DNA from: an uncultured Bacillota bacterium
GTDB lineage: Bacteria; Bacillota_I; Bacilli_A; Erysipelotrichales; Erysipelotrichaceae
Assembly: GCA_949287785.1 (NCBI GenBank)
Contig: CASEHR010000141.1
Span: 1-5,200, forward strand
DNA length: 5,200 nt
Direction of reading: 5' to 3'
Shown: one piece after another, positions 1 to 5,200 of the stretch
Layout: the number at the start of each line of letters is the position of its first letter
Position numbering within the stretch: the stretch's first letter is position 1
Program-made: the position numbers and the translations under genes
The notes under the pieces: generated by a model
The model's input: only the letters and a program-made list of their open reading frames with translations
What the model was told of the DNA's origin: nothing
The model's database searches: none

Positions 1-1
1 A

Positions 2-1255
2 GGATATGAAGACAGTGCTCCTTTGATGATCCAGGCCCATATGGATATGGTCTGTGAAAAAAACAAGGATATCGATCACGACTTCCTTAAAGATCCGCTG
101 GATCTTTATGTCGAAGACGGTTATCTCAAAGCCAGAGGGACGACCCTTGGTGCTGATGATGGAATGGGTGTTGCCTATATGCTTTCGATAATGGAGGATG
201 AAGATCTTGAGCATCCGCCCCTTGAGCTTGTTTTTACGACTCAGGAAGAGATCGGCTTAGTCGGTTCCTTGATCTTAAAAAAAGAGTATTTCAAGGCAAA
301 GAGGGTCATCTCGCTTGATGGCGGCGGAGAAGTCGTTACTTCGGTATCAAGTGCCGGTGGTTGTGTCTTTAAAGCGACAAAGAAGATCAAAAGAGAAAAA
401 GATGAAAGACAGGCATATAATCTTTCGATCAGAGGTCTGAGCGGTGGTCATTCAGGCGGTGAGATCGATAAGGAGAAGGGCAATGCGAATGTCCTGGCAG
501 CCAGGATGCTGAAAGAGCTCGGTGAAGATGTTTGTCTTTCAAGAATAAACGGCGGTCTTAAAGACAATGCCATCCCAAGAGAATGCGATGTCATCTTCTT
601 CAGCACCTTAGATCATGACACACTTAAGGAAAGACTTGACAAGAGTGCCGGCGCGATTAGTGAAGAGCTCAGGGACAGCGATGGTGGTTTCTACTATGTA
701 CTGTCACAAAGCGATGATCATGAAGCCATGTCGGCAGATGACAGCAGAGATATCCTGGATTTCATCTATCTTGCCCCCAATGGTTTTATGCACCGTTCAC
801 TTGTCATCGAGGGTCTGACGATCACTTCACTGAATCTTGGTGTCATCGAGACGAAAGATGATGAGGTGATCATGGATATATCGATCAGAAGTGCGATCGA
901 GAGTGCGATCGATGATCTTGTCGGTCGGCTTGGTGTCCTTGCGCAAAGATTGTCTTTTGAACATTCGACATCAGCGCGTTATCCGGGCTGGAATTATAAG
1001 AAAGAATCGAAGATGCGCGTTTTATTCAAAGAGGCCCTTAAAGAGGTCACAGGTCAGGATCTTCTCGAGGTGGCCAGCCATGGCGGATGTGAATGCGGGG
1101 TCTTCAACAGCTTGCTTGATGGCGCTGATATCATCACCCTCGGCGCTAAGACCTATGATATCCACACACCTGATGAAAGGCTGGATCTGGCCTCATTTGA
1201 TACAAGTTATGCTGTATTGAAGAATATTATCGAAAGGAGCAAAAACGATGCATAA
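2..1255 (+). CDS. pepD: Aminoacyl-histidine dipeptidase, M20C family (PepD-type), 5' end cut off by window
   Basis: This is a cytosolic two-zinc dipeptidase that cleaves many unspecific dipeptides, Xaa-His among them. The frame is open from position 2 with no stop upstream, so the gene begins outside the window; 417 codons are visible. Numbering from the codon at 2, the family's site can be read almost whole: QAHMDMV with ligand H13 and catalytic-site D15, LGADDGMG with bridging D52, TTQEEIGL with catalytic E82 and ligand E83, SLDGG with ligand D106, and H388 in DIHTPDER. The spacing from H13 to D106 matches E. coli PepD (H80, D82, D119, E149, E150, D173, from memory) with an offset of 67, so about 67 residues (200 bases) are missing. 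The lid/dimer domain shows GGHSGGEID and NAIPREC, and the C-terminal lobe has HGGCECG. The stop overlaps the next start by 8 bases. Family assignment is firm; substrate is inferred. Confidence 0.93.
   Translation, partial: GYEDSAPLMIQAHMDMVCEKNKDIDHDFLKDPLDLYVEDGYLKARGTTLGADDGMGVAYMLSIMEDEDLEHPPLELVFTTQEEIGLVGSLILKKEYFKAKRVISLDGGGEVVTSVSSAGGCVFKATKKIKREKDERQAYNLSIRGLSGGHSGGEIDKEKGNANVLAARMLKELGEDVCLSRINGGLKDNAIPRECDVIFFSTLDHDTLKERLDKSAGAISEELRDSDGGFYYVLSQSDDHEAMSADDSRDILDFIYLAPNGFMHRSLVIEGLTITSLNLGVIETKDDEVIMDISIRSAIESAIDDLVGRLGVLAQRLSFEHSTSARYPGWNYKKESKMRVLFKEALKEVTGQDLLEVASHGGCECGVFNSLLDGADIITLGAKTYDIHTPDERLDLASFDTSYAVLKNIIERSKNDA
890..913 (+). repeat. Two tandem 12-base units inside the dipeptidase gene
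   Basis: AGTGCGATCGAG is followed directly by AGTGCGATCGAT, differing only in the last base and encoding SAIE-SAID in frame. It may be a small duplication or chance from the strong GATCGA bias of this genome. It keeps the reading frame and lies outside the metal site. Confidence 0.5.
1233..1239 (+). promoter_or_regulatory. Ribosome binding site for the guanylate-kinase-family gene
   Basis: AAAGGAG lies 8 bases before the ATG at 1248, inside the last codons of the upstream dipeptidase gene. It fixes the start at 1248 and shows that the kinase gene is translated from its own site even though the two frames overlap by 8 bases. Confidence 0.8.
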
Positions 1256-1826
1256 AGGGATCGTAGTTATCTTGAGCGGAGCGAGTTCAGTTGGTAAAGG
1301 AGCGATCAGAAAGGCGCTTTTGGAAGATCCTGATCTCGACTTATTCTATTCGATATCGATGACCACAAGACCAAAGCGTGATGATGAGGTCGACGGCAAG
1401 GATTATTATTTTGTCGATCACAGCGAGTTTGCGCAGGCGGTCAAAGATAAGTCGCTATTGGAATATACCGAGTTCAACGGGTATTATTACGGAACACCCA
1501 AAGAACAGGTCAATTTCTTAAGGAGTGTCGGTAAAAACGTCCTTATCGAAGTCGAGGCACAGGGGGTCGGACCGATCAAGCTCAACATTCCGGATGCGGT
1601 CGCTTTCTTTGTGATGCCGACTTCACTTGAGGAACTTGAAAAGCAGATCAATACTCTTTACAACGATGACAAAGCCTCTGCTCAGAGGCGTCTGAACAAA
1701 GCTAAGATGGATATGGAGATCGCTCCTTTGTTCAACAACATCGTCTACAATGACGATCCGGAAAAAGCCCATATGACGATCAAAGAGATCATCTTAAAAG
1801 AGATGGCAAACAGAAAAGAGGTGTAA
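1248..1826 (+). CDS. gmk: Guanylate kinase family protein with altered lid region
   Basis: Guanylate kinase moves phosphate from ATP to GMP in purine nucleotide synthesis and salvage, in the cytosol. The 192 residues are slightly short for the family (about 200). Visible parts: P-loop GASSVGKG at residues 11-18 with K17; GMP-binding segment S35-R44 with TTRPKR, then E47 and DGKDYYFV; LLEY (E72, Y73) and GYYYGTP at 78-84; the IEVEAQG strand with E101, E103 and Q105; C-terminal NDD at 168-170. The lid is unusual. Where Bacillus-type enzymes have R-x-x-x-R-G, this protein reads QINTLY, so two ATP-contacting arginines become Q133 and L137, while R148 is kept. The P-loop also lacks the usual Pro and the second Gly (GPSG becomes GASS). 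The gene is not beside rpoZ or priA, where gmk often lies in Bacillota, so it may be a specialised paralog. Family is firm; activity on GMP is likely but unproven. Confidence 0.85.
   Translation: MHKGIVVILSGASSVGKGAIRKALLEDPDLDLFYSISMTTRPKRDDEVDGKDYYFVDHSEFAQAVKDKSLLEYTEFNGYYYGTPKEQVNFLRSVGKNVLIEVEAQGVGPIKLNIPDAVAFFVMPTSLEELEKQINTLYNDDKASAQRRLNKAKMDMEIAPLFNNIVYNDDPEKAHMTIKEIILKEMANRKEV
1817..1823 (+). promoter_or_regulatory. Ribosome binding site for the M24 peptidase gene
   Basis: AGAGGTG sits 4 bases before the ATG at 1828 and overlaps the last codons of the kinase gene, whose TAA ends one base before that ATG. The spacing is short but usable, and together with the 1-base gap it points to coupled translation. 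Confidence 0.65.
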
Positions 1827-1827
1827 G

Positions 1828-3150
1828 ATGAATACAGACGATCTGAGATCAAAGATACTATCATACCGCGACCAGGAAAAGGTGTTGGATAAATGGCTCA
1901 TCAAACGTTTGGATGAGGTATTGCCAAAGATCATGAAGCGGGCAGACATCGATACCTGGGTAGTAGCATGCAATGAATACAATGAAGACCCGATGCTCAA
2001 ATCACTTGTACCATGTGCGATGATGACAGCCAGAAGACTGACGATCTTAGTCTTCCATCTGGAAGGTGATAAGGTCAGAAGAATGGCTTTAACAAGACCC
2101 GGTGTCGGTCTTGATGGTATCTATGAAGCAGTATGGACCAATCCGAAAGGTTCAAACTGGGATGACAAAGACAAACTCATGCCGTTTGATACGAATGAAT
2201 ACAAGGGCGATAGACCGGAGACCCAGCTTGAATGTCTGGCCCGTGTCTTGAAGGAATGTAAGCCGCAAAAGATCGGTCTTGATTTTTCGGATACCTTTGC
2301 CTTTGCGGATGGCCTGAGTCACAGTCTTTATGTAAGGATCGAAGAAGCCATCGATGATGATATGAAAGCGAAGATCGTATCGGCGGAAAAGATCTGTGTC
2401 GGTTATCTTGAAACGCGGATCGAAGAAGAGATGGATGCATATGATGGCATCATGCAGATCGCTCATGCGATGGTCAAAGAAGCTTTCTCTTCAAAGGTGG
2501 TCTTGCCCGGTGTCACGACAAATGATGATGTCAAATACTGGATGTTGCAGAAAGTGACCGATCTGGGTCTTGAACCTTGGTTTGACTTTGAAGTATCGGT
2601 CAGAAGAAGCGGTATCGGTGAAATGACGGGTGAAGTGATCATTGAACGGGGCGATATCTTACATTGCGATGTCGGCCTCAAGTATCTGAATCTCTGTACA
2701 GATACCCAAGAGAATGCCTATGTCTTGAAATATGGCGAGACCGATGCGCCGGATGAGCTGAAGGAAGTCATGAAGACGGTCAACCGGCTTCAGGACATCA
2801 CGATATCCTTTTTCAAGGAAGGACGTACCGGTAATGAGATCTTGAAGATGGCCAGAGAAAAAGCGATCGAAGAGGGGATCAGACCTTGTATCTACACCCA
2901 TCCGATCGGATATCACGGTCATGGTGCCGGTCCGACGATCGGTCTTTGGGACAAACAGGAAGGCGTTCCCGGCAATGGCGACTATCCGATGTACAACGAT
3001 ACAGCTTATTCCCTGGAGCTTAGCTGCAAGTGCGATGTGCCATCATGGGGCATTGAGCTGACGTTTGGCGCCGAGACCGATGTCTTATTTACCGGTGATA
3101 AGGTCTATTACCTCGCCTCACGTCAGGATCATTTCCATCTGATCAAATGA
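1828..3150 (+). CDS. M24 family metallopeptidase (Xaa-Pro aminopeptidase/prolidase type)
   Basis: M24 enzymes with this two-domain layout are cytosolic, two-metal exopeptidases, usually cutting next to proline. The 440 residues are a normal length. Residues 1 to about 190 form a creatinase-like N-terminal domain with the segment IDTWVVACNEYNEDP (41-55), resembling the start of Xaa-Pro peptidase homologs. Residues of about 200-440 form the pita-bread catalytic domain. Likely metal ligands are D281 (LHCDVG), D292 (CTDTQ, 11 residues later as the family requires), H365 (GYHGHGAG), E397 (YSLELS) and E416 (FGAETDVLFT); E410 is a less likely alternative to E416. All five ligand types are present, so the enzyme should be active. 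It starts one base after the kinase stop, and its TGA overlaps the transporter ATG. With the dipeptidase upstream it would complete breakdown of proline-containing peptides. The exact substrate is unknown, and non-peptidase M24 relatives such as creatinase cannot be excluded. Confidence 0.88.
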   Translation: MNTDDLRSKILSYRDQEKVLDKWLIKRLDEVLPKIMKRADIDTWVVACNEYNEDPMLKSLVPCAMMTARRLTILVFHLEGDKVRRMALTRPGVGLDGIYEAVWTNPKGSNWDDKDKLMPFDTNEYKGDRPETQLECLARVLKECKPQKIGLDFSDTFAFADGLSHSLYVRIEEAIDDDMKAKIVSAEKICVGYLETRIEEEMDAYDGIMQIAHAMVKEAFSSKVVLPGVTTNDDVKYWMLQKVTDLGLEPWFDFEVSVRRSGIGEMTGEVIIERGDILHCDVGLKYLNLCTDTQENAYVLKYGETDAPDELKEVMKTVNRLQDITISFFKEGRTGNEILKMAREKAIEEGIRPCIYTHPIGYHGHGAGPTIGLWDKQEGVPGNGDYPMYNDTAYSLELSCKCDVPSWGIELTFGAETDVLFTGDKVYYLASRQDHFHLIK

Positions 3151-4352
3151 TCCGCAAACGATCAGTCACAAGATTGTTCATCTCTTGTGCACTGTATTCC
3201 TTAGCAGCTAATTTCGCCCATCCGGTCACACCGACCTTTATCCAGGAGCTCGGTCTCAACGATTATATGTTTGGGGTGGCTTTTGCGGCGATGTCCCTGA
3301 GCAATTTCTTATTTTCACCGTTCTGGGGCAAGATCGCCCATAATTTCGGTCCGGTGAAGATCATGGGTGTCTGCTATATGGGTTATGGGGTCGCTCAGCT
3401 GATGTTTGGATTATCGCAAAGTGAGATCGCGATCGTTTGCGCAAGACTTATCGGTGGTTTCTTCATCGGCGGCATCACAGTCGAACAGATCGTGTATATC
3501 ATGGATAATTCCGATGGTCTGCACCTTTCCCAGAATCTTGCGATCAACGTGACGATAACAGCTGTCGTTTCAGCTTTCGGTTATATGATCGGTGGTTTCT
3601 TAGGTGATATATCGATCATGATGACCTTTATCATCCAGGCTGTCGGCTTAGCTTCGGTCGGTGTCTACTGTCTTTTGTTTATTGCGGATAATGATGATCT
3701 GAAGACAAAGGTCAGGGTTTCGGAGATCATCAAGAATTCCAACCCTTTCAAAGCCTTTGTCGATGCCAGAAACATCATCACCGTAACGATCGTCATCTAT
3801 CTTGCGGTAGCGGTCTTTACCGCCTTTGCCTCAACGGCTTATGATCAGTGCTTCAATTATTTCATCAAGGATCACTATGGTTTTGCACCATCGTATAATG
3901 GTCTCATCAAAGCATCGGTCGGTATCATCAGTCTGATCGCCAATGCGACGATCTGCAGTTATTTACTTAAAAAGACCGATATCAAAAAGACCATCATCCC
4001 GGTGCTAATGATCTGTTTTATCCTGATGAATGCGATTATATTGATAGAAGATGTCGGTACGTTCATCGTTACCAATGTCATCTTCTTTGGCTTCAATGCG
4101 GTCTATCAACCGCTGTTGCAGGCAGAGATCACCTTTGTTAAAAACGATGACGGTACAGTAGTCGGACTATATAATTCAATGCGTTCTTTAGGGAACGTTG
4201 GCGGTTCTTTGATCGCCGGTCTCATATATGGCTATGGTGCCAAACTGTCCTTTGTCTTAAGTGCAGTGAGCTTCCTTATAGCCATCGTCTTTTCCTTCTT
4301 GTTTTATAGACGTATGAAAGATCCGGCAGTCAAAGTTCAAAGAGGTGTTTAA
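3147..4352 (+). CDS. Major facilitator superfamily transporter, 12 predicted membrane helices
   Basis: This is an inner-membrane secondary transporter of 401 residues, the usual MFS size. Hydrophobic segments fall at about 10-32, 40-62, 70-90, 94-119, 131-152, 156-180, then a charged central loop (181-208), then 209-230, 248-272, 280-300, 303-325, 337-362 and 366-388. This gives the 6+6 arrangement with a basic cytosolic tail (RRMKDPAVK). A degenerate motif A lies between helices 2 and 3 (G61, K62, H65, G68, K71), and R100 in helix 4 is the typical buried arginine. The ATG shares ATGA with the peptidase stop, and no Shine-Dalgarno lies at proper distance (only AGGA 18 bases away), so translation probably relies on reinitiation. 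The last codons form the left arm of the terminator. Substrate is not readable from sequence. Being last in an operon with two peptidases makes peptide or amino acid transport a reasonable guess, and drug or sugar export remains possible. Confidence 0.88.
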   Translation: MIRKRSVTRLFISCALYSLAANFAHPVTPTFIQELGLNDYMFGVAFAAMSLSNFLFSPFWGKIAHNFGPVKIMGVCYMGYGVAQLMFGLSQSEIAIVCARLIGGFFIGGITVEQIVYIMDNSDGLHLSQNLAINVTITAVVSAFGYMIGGFLGDISIMMTFIIQAVGLASVGVYCLLFIADNDDLKTKVRVSEIIKNSNPFKAFVDARNIITVTIVIYLAVAVFTAFASTAYDQCFNYFIKDHYGFAPSYNGLIKASVGIISLIANATICSYLLKKTDIKKTIIPVLMICFILMNAIILIEDVGTFIVTNVIFFGFNAVYQPLLQAEITFVKNDDGTVVGLYNSMRSLGNVGGSLIAGLIYGYGAKLSFVLSAVSFLIAIVFSFLFYRRMKDPAVKVQRGV

Positions 4353-4376
4353 GTTATCAGACACCTCTTTTTATTT
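4339..4376 (+). terminator. Rho-independent terminator of the peptidase-transporter operon
   Basis: A perfect 10-base-pair stem joins AAAGAGGTGT (4339-4348) to ACACCTCTTT (4361-4370). A further G-U and U-A pair is possible at the top, and a T-rich run follows (4368-4376, broken by one A). The left arm lies inside the transporter CDS and the stop codon at 4350-4352 is in the loop region, so the gene and its terminator are fused. It separates this operon from the surface-protein gene. Confidence 0.9.
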
Positions 4377-4561
4377 AGGACTTAATAGTTTTTTTCTCAA
4401 ATACTAGAGAATATCGGTCACAGATGTGTACCGTTGTATCGAGTGCTGTTTCCTAAAGCAAGCAACAAAAACAACACCAAATACTACACAAAAATAATAC
4501 TAAAACTTGTGAAGGGAAATGTCTGCTTTTTCGTTCATAATGACTAATCCAATCAAGTGTT

Positions 4562-4585
4562 AAGCTTTTCTCTCCAGGAAAACTT
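4562..4585 (+). promoter_or_regulatory. Possible leader hairpin upstream of the surface-protein gene
   Basis: AAG-C-TTTTC (4562-4570) can pair with GAAAACTT (4578-4585), giving 8 pairs with a single bulged C and the loop TCTCCAG. The loop bases UCUCC could also pair, with one G-U, to GGGGA (4632-4636) at the ribosome binding site. The stem is AU-rich and weak, and it matters only if transcription starts upstream of it, so this is a suggestion. Confidence 0.25.
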
Positions 4586-4614
4586 TACAGAGTTACGAAC
4601 TAAAATCATTTAAT
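4584..4614 (+). promoter_or_regulatory. Weak candidate promoter for the surface-protein gene
   Basis: TTTACA (4584-4589) matches five of six bases of a sigma-A -35 box. TTTAAT (4609-4614) could be the -10, but the spacer is 19 bases, longer than the preferred 17. Alternative -10-like strings (TAAAAT at 4601, TAATAT at 4611, CATAAT at 4536) have no well-spaced -35 partner. A start near 4621 would give a leader of about 20 bases. It excludes the hairpin at 4562-4585 acting as RNA. Confidence 0.2.
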
Positions 4615-4628
4615 ATCGGTCCATTTTT

Positions 4629-4635
4629 AAGGGGG
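4629..4635 (+). promoter_or_regulatory. Ribosome binding site for the surface-protein gene
   Basis: AAGGGGG lies 6 bases before the ATG at 4642 and 9 before a second ATG at 4645. It supports initiation here; which of the two adjacent ATGs is used cannot be decided and changes the protein by only one residue. Confidence 0.75.
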
Positions 4636-4641
4636 ATAGAT

Positions 4642-5200
4642 ATGATGCGAAAGATAATGCCGATCATTATGGCGATCTTGATGTCTATTTCCTTGATGAC
4701 AACATATGTCAGTGCGGATGATAGTACTGATGTTCCAAGCGAAAAGACAGAAGAAGTCATAGAAACAGAGAATAATCTTAGTGAAGATCTTGAAACGGTA
4801 AAACCCGGTGATGATCAAAGTGCTACAGAAGATAACGGAACTGATGACAGTGTCAATACCGATATTGAGGATACTGAAGCACCAGAAGAACCATCAGAGA
4901 GTGCAATACCGGCTGAAGAAGACAAAGAAACGGATAATACAGAAGAGATCATCGAGCCATCTGCTAATGATGGGATGATGTTGACGGCGATAAATAGTTT
5001 AAGTTTTGTTGTCAGTGATGGTGATGATCTCAAATTAGAGAATAATTGTAGTTGTAGTGAAAACAACCCACACGAAGTCAGTGGTCAAGGTGAAGGAAGA
5101 ATTCTTGTTAATAGCGGTGAGCACTGGGTCAATCTTACTGATGGAACTAAAATTAGTGTTGATGGGCTTAAATCAGGTATAAGAGTAAGCGAAAGATCGG
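4642..5200 (+). CDS. Secreted or surface protein with acidic stalk, 3' end beyond window
   Basis: I do not recognise the family. The frame stays open for 186 codons to the window edge. Residues 1-25 are a clear Sec signal peptide: basic RK at 3-4, a Met/Ile/Leu-rich core at 5-19, and VSA before a likely cut at 25/26. Residues 26-106 are low complexity and very acidic: 32 Asp/Glu against 3 Lys and no Arg, many Ser/Thr and several Pro, no Cys. This looks like an extended wall-spanning or spacer stalk. From about 112 composition changes to an ordered, beta-rich-looking domain with a CSC pair (C136, C138) and segments GEHWVNLTDG and ISVDGLKSG. Codon use is more AT-rich than in the operon (ATT, GTT, ACT and AGT are frequent), typical of recently acquired or variable surface genes. 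It is separated from the operon by a terminator. A C-terminal anchor or repeats may lie outside. Exported status is likely; function is unknown. Confidence 0.8.
   Translation, partial: MMRKIMPIIMAILMSISLMTTYVSADDSTDVPSEKTEEVIETENNLSEDLETVKPGDDQSATEDNGTDDSVNTDIEDTEAPEEPSESAIPAEEDKETDNTEEIIEPSANDGMMLTAINSLSFVVSDGDDLKLENNCSCSENNPHEVSGQGEGRILVNSGEHWVNLTDGTKISVDGLKSGIRVSERS

Larger units (their letters stand above)
4377..4628. other. AT-rich spacer between terminator and surface-protein gene, no gene seen
   Basis: About 250 bases without a credible gene on either strand. GC is about 33 percent over 4381-4500 by hand count, clearly below the operon (about 43 percent in a sampled line). Both neighbours are on the plus strand, so the region should hold the promoter and leader of the gene at 4642. 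Visible items are a 10-base direct repeat at 4410-4419 and 4612-4621, a short inverted repeat TTCTC/GAGAA around 4395-4411, and a hairpin at 4562-4585. No tRNA-like or known riboswitch core could be recognised by eye. Confidence 0.6.

Noticed and set aside
615..1220. Plus-strand frames overlapping the dipeptidase in another frame
   Set aside because: Arg/Ser-rich translations with no motif inside a strongly supported gene.
23..1255. TTG at 23 (or ATG at 26) as the true start of the dipeptidase
   Set aside because: The frame is open upstream to position 2 and the metal-ligand motif QAHMDMV follows within a few residues; the family needs about 67 more residues before this point.
2152..2922. 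Several minus-strand open frames of 70-104 codons opposite the M24 gene
   Set aside because: They lie fully within a gene with all catalytic residues in place, show no domain, and arise from its codon bias.
4395..4411. Short inverted repeat TTCTC/GAGAA after the terminator
   Set aside because: Only 5 base pairs with an 8-base loop in AT-rich DNA; expected by chance and not followed by a T run.
4506..4541. TTGTGA with CATAAT as a promoter
   Set aside because: The spacer is 23 bases, too long for sigma-A.
4519..4563. A 14-codon frame beginning ATG TCT GCT in the spacer
   Set aside because: AAGGG stands only 2 bases before the ATG, too close to work, and the peptide has no recognisable feature. 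Length alone gives no support.
4815..5066. Minus-strand open frame, rich in Ser and Leu
   Set aside because: It is the antisense image of the acidic Glu/Asp/Ser/Thr stalk, which has a signal peptide and ribosome site on the plus strand.

Overview
The window holds the 3' end of a tightly packed, plus-strand gene cluster (positions 2-4352), a clear intrinsic terminator (4339-4376), an AT-rich spacer of about 265 bases, and the first 559 bases of a gene for an exported, very acidic surface protein that runs off the right edge. Nothing on the minus strand looks like a real gene. I see no RNA gene, CRISPR array, insertion sequence or phage feature.

The organism is most likely a member of the Bacillota (low-to-moderate GC Gram-positive), perhaps a gut-type Erysipelotrichales or Clostridia relative. 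The grounds are Shine-Dalgarno sites ahead of three genes, a guanylate kinase close in style to Bacillus-type enzymes, a compact hairpin-plus-T-run terminator, and a secreted protein with a Gram-positive-type signal peptide and acidic Ser/Thr-rich stalk. The lineage is an inference from style, not from a marker gene.

The cluster is (1) an M20C dipeptidase of the PepD type, cut at its 5' end by the window; (2) a guanylate-kinase-family protein with an altered lid; (3) an M24 metallopeptidase of the Xaa-Pro aminopeptidase/prolidase type; (4) a 12-helix major facilitator transporter. The junctions are an 8-base overlap, a 1-base gap and a 4-base ATGA overlap, so the four are almost certainly one transcript with coupled translation. 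Two intracellular peptidases beside a transporter suggest peptide scavenging: PepD-type enzymes split unspecific dipeptides and M24 enzymes deal with bonds next to proline. What the nucleotide kinase does in that set is not obvious. It may simply be the cell's Gmk in an unusual location, or a specialised paralog.

After the terminator, base composition falls to about one third GC over 4381-4500. The spacer holds weak promoter-like hexamers, a small hairpin and a 10-base direct repeat, all of low certainty. The final gene starts at 4642 behind a strong AAGGGGG site and encodes a signal peptide, an 80-residue acidic stalk and the start of an unrecognised domain. It is an independent transcription unit. 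I found no clear new defence or mobile system here; the altered kinase inside a peptidase operon is the most interesting item.
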